Shown: positions 15,963 through 24,615 of the stretch, piece after piece | How the letters are laid out: the number at the start of each line of letters is the position of its first letter | Numbering within the stretch: position 1 is the stretch's first letter | NCBI RefSeq assembly: GCF_051131155.1 | Contig: NZ_CP159508.1 | Coordinates: forward strand, 1,798,001 to 1,862,000 | DNA: 64,000 nucleotides | Direction: 5' to 3' | DNA from: Pseudanabaena minima | GTDB lineage: Bacteria > Cyanobacteriota > Cyanobacteriia > Pseudanabaenales > Pseudanabaenaceae | The notes under the pieces: model-generated | The model's input: the letters and a program-made list of their open reading frames with translations, nothing else | The model's database searches: none | What the model was told of the DNA's origin: nothing | Made by a program: the position numbers and the translations under genes

Positions 15963-17519
15963 ATGGCTGACATGAAGAAAAAATGGTTTAACACCGCAGG
16001 TCCTTGTAAAGCTGACATTCACTATATGCTGCCAGCAAGCGATCGCCTGCCCGAATTAGTTGATTTAATCGCCCAAGAAAATTACTTCGTCATCCATGCC
16101 CCAAGACAGACAGGCAAAACCACAGCGATGATGACCCTTGCCCAATCACTAACCGCCAGTGGCAGATATAACGCCGTCATGGTGTCAGCAGAAGTAGGGT
16201 CAGCCTTTCCTGATGAACCCGAAAAAGCAGAACAAGCAATCCTATCAGCATGGCGAGATGCCGCAGATTTTTGGTTGACAGACGAATTAAAACCACCCAT
16301 TCACAATCCTAATCAACCGCCACAACGCATCGGTAATTTTTTAAAAGTATGGTCAGAAATTTCGCCCCGACCATTAGTTCTATTTATTGACGAAATAGAT
16401 TCTCTCCAAAATCAAACTTTAATTACAGTATTACGACAGCTAAGAGATGGCTTTCCTCGTCGTCCACAAGGATTTCCCCAGTCAGTTGCATTAGTGGGAA
16501 TGCGAGATGTCCGCGATTATAAATACGCATCAGGAGGAGGCGAGCGCCTAAATACCTCAAGCCCCTTTAACATCAAAGTACGTTCCTTCACACTGAGTAA
16601 TTTTAGCCATGCAGAAGTAAGAAATCTCTATCAACAACATACAGAAACCACAGGACAAATATTTACACCAGAATCAATAGATTTAGCTTTTCATCTAACA
16701 CAGGGACAGCCTTGGCTAGTCAATGCGATCGCCAAAGAAATCACCGAATATATCGCCAAAGATCCCAATATTCCAATTACACCTGAACTCGTTAACCAAG
16801 CCAAAGAGATTTTAATTCAAAGACAAGATACTCATTTAGATAGCCTAGCCGAGAGATTGCGAGAAGAACGAGTCAGAGCGATTATTCAACCAATCCTTGC
16901 AGGTCAAGAATTGCCAGATGTGCCACAGGATGATGTGCGCTATGTTTTGGATTTAGGTTTATGTAGCAATGAGAATGGATTAGCGATCGCTAATCCCATT
17001 TATCAAGAGGTACTGCCCAGAGTGCTTGCCTATGTGACATCTGCTTCAATGGGATATATTCAACCAATTTGGCTCACTGAACAGGGAGAATTTGTACCTG
17101 AATGCTTGTTAGAGTCATTTCTAGAATTTTGGCGACAGCATGGAGAACCATTGTTTAAAAGTACCCCCTATCCAGAGATTGCTCCCCATTTAGTATTGAT
17201 GGCTTTTTTGCATCGGGTGGTCAATGGTAAGGGGACTTTGGAACGCGAATATGCGATCGGTTCGGGAAGAATGGATTTATGTTTACGTTATGGCAAGGTG
17301 ACTTTGGGAATGGAGTTAAAAGTATGGCGAGACAAGAAACCAGACCCACTTAATGAAGGTTTAAAGCAATTGGATAAATATCTATCGGGTTTGAATTTAG
17401 ATACAGGTTGGTTAGTGATCTTTGATCGCCGTGAGGGTTTGCCGCCGCTGAGCGATCGCACTACCACTCAGAGCGCAATCAGTCCTGCAGGGCGAAATAT
17501 TACCGTGATTCGCGGATAA
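15963..17519 (+). CDS. AAA-like ATPase with C-terminal PD-(D/E)XK nuclease, tandem copy 3 (mosaic)
   Basis: The protein has 518 residues from the ATG at 15963 (MADMKKKWFNTAGPC), only 28 nt after copy 2. The N-terminal half to the end of the central block follows copy 1 (VSAEVGSAFPDEPEKAEQAI; LIFIDEID-type Walker B). The C-terminal half follows copy 2 residue for residue (QELPDVPQDDVRYVLDLGL; LTEQGEFVPECLLESFLEF; GSGRMDLCLRYGKVTLGMEL). All catalytic motifs of the ATPase and nuclease are intact. It is best explained as the product of unequal crossing-over or gene conversion between the other two. Confidence 0.85.
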   Translation: MADMKKKWFNTAGPCKADIHYMLPASDRLPELVDLIAQENYFVIHAPRQTGKTTAMMTLAQSLTASGRYNAVMVSAEVGSAFPDEPEKAEQAILSAWRDAADFWLTDELKPPIHNPNQPPQRIGNFLKVWSEISPRPLVLFIDEIDSLQNQTLITVLRQLRDGFPRRPQGFPQSVALVGMRDVRDYKYASGGGERLNTSSPFNIKVRSFTLSNFSHAEVRNLYQQHTETTGQIFTPESIDLAFHLTQGQPWLVNAIAKEITEYIAKDPNIPITPELVNQAKEILIQRQDTHLDSLAERLREERVRAIIQPILAGQELPDVPQDDVRYVLDLGLCSNENGLAIANPIYQEVLPRVLAYVTSASMGYIQPIWLTEQGEFVPECLLESFLEFWRQHGEPLFKSTPYPEIAPHLVLMAFLHRVVNGKGTLEREYAIGSGRMDLCLRYGKVTLGMELKVWRDKKPDPLNEGLKQLDKYLSGLNLDTGWLVIFDRREGLPPLSDRTTTQSAISPAGRNITVIRG

Positions 17520-17575
17520 ATAATTTGCTAATTCTAATTTGCCAATTCAAAGGCTTTGGCTTTCATCTTGCCATT

Positions 17576-17595
17576 TGTAGTCCACTTGGACTACA
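17576..17595. promoter_or_regulatory. Operator site D before dndC relic
   Basis: TGTAGTCCA-CT-TGGACTACA is a perfect 9+2+9 palindrome ending 43 nt before the dndC start. It matches the three sites round the XRE regulator 5 kb upstream, which ties the regulator to the phosphorothioation genes. Confidence 0.7.
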
Positions 17596-17638
17596 ACAGT
17601 AATAGGGATATCCCGAAAAACAAGGCAATCTACCAACC

Positions 17639-18220
17639 ATGACCGAACCACAACGCACTGCACCCCAATTAATCGAAGACATCAAAGCCCTAATAATTGA
17701 GATCCAGCAGTTGTATTGCCATGACGAAATCCCTTGGATTATTGGCTATTCAGGCGGCAAAGACTCCACCGCTACCCTCCAACTCGTTTGGCAAGCCCTC
17801 CAACAATTACCAAGCGATCGCCGCACCAAACAGATTTACGTGATCACCACCGACACCCGCGTTGAAAACCCCATTGTCGCGGCATGGGTCAAGCGATCGA
17901 TCGCCAATATGCAAGCCGCCGCCATTGAGCAAGGCTTACCAATTTCTGCAACTTTACTATTTCCCGATGTCAAAGACACCTTCTGGGTGAACCTGATCGG
18001 TAAAGGCTATCCCGCACCCCGCAATGGCTTTAGATGGTGTACCGAACGCCTCAAAATCAAACCATCCAACCAATTTGTCCAAAACGTTGTCCGCGCTAAA
18101 GGCGAAGTAATCATCGTCCTCGGCACACGCAAAGCCGAAAGCTCTAGGCGATCGCGATCTATGAATGATCGCACTACGACTGAAATGGCGATCAGCCCTG
18201 CAGGGCAAAATTTACGGTGA
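17639..18220 (+). pseudogene. dndC: Truncated dndC (phosphorothioation sulfurtransferase) fused to an ATPase-gene tail
   Basis: DndC is the PP-loop enzyme of the PAPS-reductase family that, with DndA/IscS, DndD and DndE, puts sulfur into the DNA backbone. The 193-residue frame keeps its N-terminal catalytic part: YSGGKDSTATLQLV (PP-loop SGGKDS at 38-43), ITTDTRVENP, and GFRWCTERLK with C134, up to LGTRKAESSRRSRSM. Full DndC proteins are about 350-550 residues. From about residue 176 the sequence becomes NDRTTTEMAISPAGQN, which is the C-terminal end of the neighbouring ATPase genes (DRTTTQSAISPAGRN), with matching DNA past the stop. The rest of dndC, dndD and dndE are absent, so it must be inactive in modification. 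Confidence 0.85.
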
Positions 18221-18340
18221 TTCGGGGATAGATTGATAACTATAACAAGTGTCAGATCTTTTATAGTCAGGTCTGTTTAACACTTTCTATGTAAACTAGA
18301 TAGAATATATAAATCTAAAAATCAGAAAACCTAAATCGGT

Positions 18341-21300
18341 ATGAGTCAAGAGCTTGTCTACCAAACGATCAAAAAATTTCAAGATAAATTACTTGATCTG
18401 TCGGCTAGGAATAAGCTTTTAAACTTTAAGTTTTCAGAGAAGGCACGTACACAAATTCGGATTGTTAACGATGCGCCAGATCGGATTTACAAGCGTCTAA
18501 ACGATGGCAGAAAACTGGTCTTAGAGACTTTACCTGAGCCAGATGGTACGCCGCCCGATGAGAATAGTGAGCAGTTTCAACAGATGCTCATAGAAATGCG
18601 TAGCACGGATGAGCAGTATCAAAATGAGATCGCTAATGACGATGAAAGCCCAGAAAATTTACAGGCTATTGAAAGATTATTGCGCGACAAGGTAAGAACT
18701 AAGCTCAAGTTGCCAAAATTGATCGGTTCTAAGATCGCTCCAACACCTCAACAACAGGCGCAAGGACTTGGGATTAATCCTAGCTATGATCTGCCGTCTT
18801 CAGTCACAGAGGTCAGGGGTAGTAATTCGGTTTTACAAACTCTACTTTTTCCGAAAGAGTTTGAACGCAAAGCGTCAGGTCTATCAGCGGGTGCGCGTAC
18901 ATCTATTCAGGAAACAGGACGAAATACGCTTTATCTAGCATTTGGGATGCTGGAATGGTTTGAGTCAGAGTCTTCTGATGTGCGCTTTATTTCGCCTTTA
19001 CTGCTTTATCCCGTGATTATTGAGCGTGAGTCAAAAAATGGACAATATCGCTATTGTGTTAGCGCACATGAAGATGAGGTTGAGGTAAATCCATGTTTAC
19101 GGGAAAGACTAAAACGGGATTTTGGGATGGAGTTGCCTGACTTTCAAGAGGCTGATTCACCTGATGCTTATTTTCGGGAAGTTGCACAGTTAATCGAAGT
19201 GAAGAAACGATGGCAAGTGCGGCGATTTGTGACTTTGAGCTTGTTTTCGTTTGGAAATTTCGCGCTTTACAAAGATATCGATCCTGAAAATTGGGCTAAT
19301 GATGGATTAGCAAGTCATCCTATCGTCTCTAGTTTGCTTGGTAGTGGTAATACTGAGACGCATGACACATTTAAAATACCTAGCGATTATGAGGTAGATA
19401 AGCCAGATATTAGTCGTCGAGTTCCTTTGATTATTTCTGAAACTGATGCTTCTCAGTTTTCGGCAATTGTTGATGTGATGGATGGTAAAAATCTAGTTAT
19501 TGAAGGTCCTCCCGGAACTGGGAAAAGTCAGACAATTACAAATTTGATTGCGGCGGCTCTGGCTAAGGGGAAAACAGTACTATTTGTTGCGGAGAAAATG
19601 GCAGCAGTGGAGGTAGTACGAGATCGCCTTGATGCCGTAGGTCTAAGAGATTTTTGTCTGGAAATTCATTCAACAAATAAGCCTAAAGTTGATGTCTACA
19701 AAGAAATTAAAACTAGATGTGAGAGGGGAGATGTTACACAATCTGCTAATCCTGATGATATCGAACGCGAGTATTTAAAAAATCGTCAACAACTCACTGA
19801 TTATGTAGAGTTACTCAATCAACCGTTTGGGGCAATGGGAGATGAGAACAAAATTCATACAATTCAAGAAATTTTGTGGAAAGTTAAGAGTTTACAACAG
19901 GAATATAAGATGGCAAATATTCCTGACAATTTTCTGGTTCTCAGTATAGCTACCCCCCAATCTCTCACTAGATTTGACTTTGATAAACATCGCACACTAT
20001 TAAGAAAGTTTACCAGAATTAAAACTGAAGTAGAAGCATCCAATCAAAATATAGATATTTGGAAAGGAGTTAATGCTTTAGATATCGCTCCTATTGAACA
20101 AGAACAATTAATAAGATCTTTAGCAGAACTGAGTAAAGTAATTTCTGAGGCATTAAATCTTTATAAGAAACAAGCGGTTATATTTGGGCTTTCTCATAAT
20201 CCAAATATAGGAAACCTAAATCAGCTAGATGATTTACTTATAAAAATTCCTGAACTACCAACACAGATCGAGACTGCTTTATTGTCATCTTTACGATCTC
20301 ACTCTTCTGTTCAAATTTGTCGAGAGTTTGTTCAAAAATATTCTGAAACTAAGAAACTATTGAATAATGCAAATAAATTTTTTGACAATGAAAATCCAGA
20401 GTCATTTGACCTTGATCAAGTACAAGAATTTGTTTCAAAGTTACATTCCATTAAGCAATCTCGTCAACTTCCTAATGAATGGAATACTGAACCAATTAGA
20501 AATCAAGTACATCAGTTATGGAGTAGTGATCGCAATAGTTTAGACCAGTGGCAACGTGTTTTACCTGTTTTTAAGAATCTACAAAACTTGTTTGATTTAA
20601 GTTCAGATATTCAACTTGGGGATATTTTGAATATTAATGCTGTTTTTAGTTTTGTGGAAAGCGCACCAGAATATATTCTGCGTTACCGTAATCCTAAATT
20701 GTGTAATCCTGCAAATCTTAAAATATTATCTAAAGCTGAATCACTTCAGAAAAAATTTGTATTCTTGAATAATGCTGTTCATCTAAATCGATTTACGGAT
20801 TCTGCAAAGTTACGACACTACGCAAAAAGAATAGTTAATGCAGGAATTTTCTTTTTTATTGACGGAGAATATCATGCAGCACATAAGACTTGGCATACAA
20901 TAAAAAACTTTGCTAAGACTAATAGTGATCAAGAAATTTCTCAGATACTTATTCAAGTTGCTGACTTTTGGGATGAATATACTGTCTTAAAAGATCGAGA
21001 TGGAATAGATGTAATATGCGGGAAACTTTATAGAGGATTTGAGACAGATTACAAAATTTGCTTCGAGATCAATGATTTTGGAAAGAAATTAGAGGAATTA
21101 ACTGCTGAAATTTCTTGTAAAGATAAAATTAGAAACTTTGTTATAAAATCGTCTTTAGACGATTTAAGGAATGCAGTTAGTTATATTAATTCTTCTGCTT
21201 TTCAAGGATTATATAATACCTGTCAAAACTTGATAAATACTGGAGTCTTAACTGTTAGTAGTTCAGATTCAGCTTTGACTATTTTAGAAAATCGAAAACA

Positions 21301-23482
21301 GGAAATAGAGCAGATATATCAAAATTTATTGCAACTAAAACTTAGACCAGACCTGTCATTGCAGGAACTCCCATTGCTGATGTCGGAAATGGACAATTAT
21401 CGACGATCACAAGAAGATCTCGATTCTCCATTGTTTACTAGTATTTTAGGAACTTATCCAAAATCAGAATTATTTTCTCTGGAGTCATTGCAAGGTTGTC
21501 TTAATTGGGCAGAATTAATACACAAAGCACAATTGCCAGAAAGTATTAGAAATCAATGCCTAAGTCCTAATGTTAGCGAATTTATTGCAGGCACTAAGGA
21601 ATTTAGAACGCAATACCATTCTTTTATACAGAAACAAGATCAATACTGTGAAGCTGCTATGTCTTTAGGAAAGATTGACAGTCTAACAATGTTTGGCAAT
21701 GCGAAAATCTTAGATTGTAACGCTGCTAAGCTTAGAGATCGCATACAACAGCTAAATCAATTAGATTCTCTTCAAAGATATCTATCCTATAGCCAAGTCA
21801 AAGCGAAAATGAAGTCAGCAAATTTATGGGATTTTGTTGATATTACTAGTGTTTCTAATCTGAATGAAGAACAGTCTGACTGTCTGTACAGAAACATCTT
21901 TTACCGTTCTCTTGTAAGTGAAATCCATAAAAAACATAGCAATCTAAGGTTATTTAAGGGAGAAGATCAGCTAATTACACGTCAAAAATTTCAAAAACTG
22001 GATCGGGAGATACTGAATTTGTATCAAATTAAGTTAGCTGCACAACTAGCTCACAATCAAATTCCTGAAGGTAATAGAAGAGGGTTAGTAAGCACTTTGA
22101 CAGAAAATGCTCTAATTCAAAATGAGATTAGGAAGCAATCTAGATTTGCACCTCTACGAAGTCTTTTTCAACGTTCAGGAAATGCTTTACAGTCTCTTCA
22201 CCCATGCTGGATGATGTCACCTGCAAGCGTGGCACAGTTTCTCCCTTCAAATTCTATTCGTTTTGATCTCATTGTTATTGATGAAGCATCGCAAATGCGC
22301 CCAGAAGAAGCATTAGGTGTAATGGCTAGAGGTAAACAGTTAGTAGTTGTAGGCGATCCCAAGCAATTACCACCCACAAGTTTCTTTAGGTCTGCCGATC
22401 AAGTTGATGAATCTGAAGATGTTGACTCAGAAACTCTACAAGAAGAGTCAATTCTAGATATGGCAATGAAAACATTCAGTGTACGCCGCCTCAAATGGCA
22501 CTATCGCTCACGACATGAGAGTTTGATTGCCTTTTCTAACAAACATTTTTACGATAATAGCCTCACTGTTTTCCCCTCACCTAATCGCAAATTTGCCATT
22601 AATTATCATCACATCGTAGACGGACTATATCAATCAGGTGTTAATCCCATTGAAGTGAGGAGACTGGCAGAAGCAATATTAGAATTTATGAAAAATTCTC
22701 CAGAGCTATCTCTAGGCGTAGTAACACTCAATCAAAAACAAAGAGACTTGCTACAAGATGAGATGAGTTTACTCATCAATAATCATCCTGAAGTTGCCGA
22801 TTACATTGCTAAATGGGAAACAACCCTTTCATCATTTTTTATCAAAAACTTGGAAAACGTCCAAGGTGATGAACGCGATGTCATTTTTATCTCCACAGTG
22901 TATGGTCGTGAACGTCCCGATCTACCTGTTGCTCAAAGATTTGGTCCAATCAATAGCGCTAATGGGCATAGGCGGCTAAACGTACTCTTTACCCGTGCCA
23001 AAGAGCGCATTGAAGTATTTTCTTCCATGACTGCTGCCGATATTCGCCCCACCGTATCCTCTAGTCGTGGCGTTAAGGCTCTGCGAGATTATTTAGAATA
23101 TATTCAGACTCAGCAACTAGAAACTGCAAGGTTAACAGGTCGAGAGCCAGATAGTGACTTTGAAGTATTTGTTGCTAAGGCTATACGAGCTAAGGGCTTT
23201 GAAGTTGTGGCACAGGTGGGAGTCGCTAACTACTTTATTGATCTGGCAATAGTTGATCCTAATCGGGCAGGAACATATTTATTAGGTATTGAATGCGATG
23301 GCGCTACCTATCACTCATCCAAAGCCGCACGAGATCGCGATCGATACCGCCAAGAAGTTCTTGAGAAATTAGGCTGGAAACTCTATCGAATTTGGTCTAC
23401 TGATTGGTTTAAAAATCCTGATTTAGAAATAGAAAAGCTCGTGAAGGCTATCAACAAACTGTTAATCTCTGAGGCTCAATAG
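18341..23482 (+). CDS. DUF4011-helicase-Vsr defence protein (Hhe-like)
   Basis: This is a single 1713-residue protein. It opens with a DUF4011 domain (LLDLSARNKLLNFKFSEKAR at about 17-36). A superfamily 1 (Upf1-like) helicase follows, with Walker A GPPGTGKSQTITN near 389-401, split by a long helical insertion of about 800 residues. Then come VIDEASQ near 1310, GDPKQLPP near 1337, QGDERDVIFIS near 1508 and RRLNVLFTRAKE near 1544. The C-terminus (1604-1713) is a Vsr/MTES_1575-type nuclease (FEVFVAKAIRAKGFEV, FIDLAIVD, GIECDGATYHSSKAARDRDR). This order is that of the Hhe anti-phage protein. No partner gene is needed. I saw no HIP1 site in its 5.1 kb, which suggests recent arrival. Confidence 0.88.
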   Translation: MSQELVYQTIKKFQDKLLDLSARNKLLNFKFSEKARTQIRIVNDAPDRIYKRLNDGRKLVLETLPEPDGTPPDENSEQFQQMLIEMRSTDEQYQNEIANDDESPENLQAIERLLRDKVRTKLKLPKLIGSKIAPTPQQQAQGLGINPSYDLPSSVTEVRGSNSVLQTLLFPKEFERKASGLSAGARTSIQETGRNTLYLAFGMLEWFESESSDVRFISPLLLYPVIIERESKNGQYRYCVSAHEDEVEVNPCLRERLKRDFGMELPDFQEADSPDAYFREVAQLIEVKKRWQVRRFVTLSLFSFGNFALYKDIDPENWANDGLASHPIVSSLLGSGNTETHDTFKIPSDYEVDKPDISRRVPLIISETDASQFSAIVDVMDGKNLVIEGPPGTGKSQTITNLIAAALAKGKTVLFVAEKMAAVEVVRDRLDAVGLRDFCLEIHSTNKPKVDVYKEIKTRCERGDVTQSANPDDIEREYLKNRQQLTDYVELLNQPFGAMGDENKIHTIQEILWKVKSLQQEYKMANIPDNFLVLSIATPQSLTRFDFDKHRTLLRKFTRIKTEVEASNQNIDIWKGVNALDIAPIEQEQLIRSLAELSKVISEALNLYKKQAVIFGLSHNPNIGNLNQLDDLLIKIPELPTQIETALLSSLRSHSSVQICREFVQKYSETKKLLNNANKFFDNENPESFDLDQVQEFVSKLHSIKQSRQLPNEWNTEPIRNQVHQLWSSDRNSLDQWQRVLPVFKNLQNLFDLSSDIQLGDILNINAVFSFVESAPEYILRYRNPKLCNPANLKILSKAESLQKKFVFLNNAVHLNRFTDSAKLRHYAKRIVNAGIFFFIDGEYHAAHKTWHTIKNFAKTNSDQEISQILIQVADFWDEYTVLKDRDGIDVICGKLYRGFETDYKICFEINDFGKKLEELTAEISCKDKIRNFVIKSSLDDLRNAVSYINSSAFQGLYNTCQNLINTGVLTVSSSDSALTILENRKQEIEQIYQNLLQLKLRPDLSLQELPLLMSEMDNYRRSQEDLDSPLFTSILGTYPKSELFSLESLQGCLNWAELIHKAQLPESIRNQCLSPNVSEFIAGTKEFRTQYHSFIQKQDQYCEAAMSLGKIDSLTMFGNAKILDCNAAKLRDRIQQLNQLDSLQRYLSYSQVKAKMKSANLWDFVDITSVSNLNEEQSDCLYRNIFYRSLVSEIHKKHSNLRLFKGEDQLITRQKFQKLDREILNLYQIKLAAQLAHNQIPEGNRRGLVSTLTENALIQNEIRKQSRFAPLRSLFQRSGNALQSLHPCWMMSPASVAQFLPSNSIRFDLIVIDEASQMRPEEALGVMARGKQLVVVGDPKQLPPTSFFRSADQVDESEDVDSETLQEESILDMAMKTFSVRRLKWHYRSRHESLIAFSNKHFYDNSLTVFPSPNRKFAINYHHIVDGLYQSGVNPIEVRRLAEAILEFMKNSPELSLGVVTLNQKQRDLLQDEMSLLINNHPEVADYIAKWETTLSSFFIKNLENVQGDERDVIFISTVYGRERPDLPVAQRFGPINSANGHRRLNVLFTRAKERIEVFSSMTAADIRPTVSSSRGVKALRDYLEYIQTQQLETARLTGREPDSDFEVFVAKAIRAKGFEVVAQVGVANYFIDLAIVDPNRAGTYLLGIECDGATYHSSKAARDRDRYRQEVLEKLGWKLYRIWSTDWFKNPDLEIEKLVKAINKLLISEAQ

Positions 23483-23623
23483 GTGTTTCGGGGAGGTGCT
23501 TTAGCTTAAATGTCTGAAATGCTTGATGTGCATTAGTTTTAGCCTCGGAGGTATTTGATGTCTGAAATACCCATCATTAAAAGCATTGAGCCATTTATTA
23601 TGTTTGACCTCCCCGAAACACCT
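23481..23623. repeat. Widely spaced perfect inverted repeat
   Basis: AGGTGTTTCGGGGAGGT (23481-23497) is repeated in perfect inverse at 23607-23623, 109 nt apart. The flanks extend the symmetry loosely (GGCTCAAT near 23473, ATTGAGCC near 23585). Inside are two direct copies of ATGTCTGAAAT. It starts in the base after the hhe-like stop codon and may be a scar or a small mobile unit. Confidence 0.6.
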
Positions 23624-23663
23624 AATGAGCCATCTCTGATTGAAGCCCAAGCTTTTGAATGAG
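23559..23663 (+). CDS. Possible 34-residue peptide
   Basis: A short frame, MSEIPIIKSIEPFIMFDLPE and onward to FE, has AGCCTCGGAGG a few bases upstream as a good ribosome site. It carries one arm of the inverted repeat. It could be a real small protein or the N-terminal remnant of a lost gene. I do not recognise it. Confidence 0.3.
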
Positions 23664-23727
23664 AGCCTTTGACTTAGTGTTAATTGAAGATTTATCAATG
23701 ATGTAGCAATATCAGTCCATCGTCATA

Positions 23728-24300
23728 TCATTTATATCTTTCCTGAAAAGCCAACATTGCTTCTAAATGGGACTCCATCAGCAAACATTGTTCCAAATGA
23801 GCAATGTCCAAATCAGACAACCATCCACTTGCTTCAACCTGTGCATATTCTCCGTCCTGTAAGCGATAAATCCTGATCTTGCCATCCTGCCAAAACCAAA
23901 CTTCAGGAATATTTCTTAACTGGTACTTTCTTAGCTTTTTGACGCTACCACTGGTCACTACAATCTCAATACATAAATCTGTAAGTTCAGGATTGTCACC
24001 AAATGCAAAAGATAAATCTGCTTGAAACTCTAACTTAGGCTCAATGGTTTGGGTATAAGCACCTGTACCAGTAAATCGAATCCGTTTAACTAAAAAATAG
24101 TAATTAAGCAACGCACCCAACAAGGTAGATACCATTTCATGCAGCAAACCAATGCCCACAATTTCTACTACTCCTTCACAATAATTTAATCTTACTCCGC
24201 CAATTTCTGCAAACGCAGATTGCAGAGCCTTGAACTGCTCCCATGTCACAGCCTGCTTGACGAGGTATTGATCAGCCGTTTTAGTTAAAGTTAGAGTCAT
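23728..24300 (-). CDS. Uma2 family endonuclease (PD-(D/E)XK)
   Basis: This 190-residue protein is a typical short cyanobacterial Uma2/DUF820 member. It has VTWEQFKALQSAFAEIGGVRLNYCEGVVEIVG (the strand carrying the first acidic residue), HEMVSTLLGALLNYYF, and KLEFQADLSFAFGD in place of the usual PD core. LTDLCIEIVVTSGSVKKLRKYQLRNIPEVWFW follows, with E-x-V at the catalytic strand and KKLRKY in place of the usual K-Y pattern. It differs clearly from the Uma2 at 8095. It stands alone, facing the hhe-like gene tail-to-tail, and marks the right edge of the defence island. Confidence 0.85.
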   Translation of the reverse strand: MTLTLTKTADQYLVKQAVTWEQFKALQSAFAEIGGVRLNYCEGVVEIVGIGLLHEMVSTLLGALLNYYFLVKRIRFTGTGAYTQTIEPKLEFQADLSFAFGDNPELTDLCIEIVVTSGSVKKLRKYQLRNIPEVWFWQDGKIRIYRLQDGEYAQVEASGWLSDLDIAHLEQCLLMESHLEAMLAFQERYK

Positions 24301-24377
24301 GGCTTTACCTTAGCAATTACTTGGGTACTGAGGTGCTACTAGTATAATCTAAACATTCAATAAAGCTCTTGTCGCAA

Positions 24378-24535
24378 TGATCGCAGAGTATAGCCACAAC
24401 CAAGTCATTGCTCTATGCCAAATATTCGCTCAACTAACCAACCAAGAAGAAAGTTGGGGATTGCTAGAAAACATGAATGACATCGCACTCTGGCAGGGTT
24501 GGCAACAAGAATTATACCAATTCACGAAAGTGTGA
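24378..24535 (+). CDS. Small ORF interrupted by a double-hairpin element
   Basis: A 52-residue frame (MIAEYSHNQVIALCQIFAQL...ALWQGWQQELYQFTKV) starts at an ATG. Its last eight codons or so lie in element copy C, whose left end (TTATACCAATT) is at 24512. The insertion appears to have supplied the stop. It looks like the front of a helical gene, function unknown. Confidence 0.35.
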
Positions 24536-24614
24536 CAACACTTTTGTGAATCAAAAAACAAACCCAGTAAAGGTTTTAAAATCAAGAAATACGCCATTTC
24601 TTAATTTGGTATAA
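24512..24614. repeat. Double-hairpin element, copy C (MITE-like)
   Basis: TTATACCAATT at the left (24512-24522) is answered by AATTTGGTATAA at the right (24603-24614). Inside are a hairpin (24521-24550, TTCACGAAAGTGT / ACACTTTTGTGAA), the conserved linker (GTGAATCAAAAAACAAACCC then AGTAAAGGTTTTA), and a second hairpin (AAGAAAT-ACGCC-ATTTCTT, 24585-24603). Copies A and B at 1047-1230 share the linker but not the stem bases. It is the most complete copy in the window. Confidence 0.65.
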
Positions 24615-24615
24615 A

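Larger units (their letters stand above)
12749..17519 (+). repeat. Tandem array of three mosaic ATPase-nuclease genes
   Basis: Three genes of about 1.55 kb stand head to tail, separated by 84 and 28 nt. A block of about 360 nt (13261-13620, 14899-15258, 16484-16843) is almost identical in all three. Copy 3 matches copy 1 upstream of this block and copy 2 downstream of it, so it is a recombinant. A fourth tail-like fragment ends the broken dndC at about 18160-18220. Confidence 0.9.

Noticed and set aside
12749..17519. Tandem ATPase array as an assembly error
   Set aside because: The copies differ in clear blocks and spacers, which a simple mis-assembly would not create. Long reads would still be worth checking.
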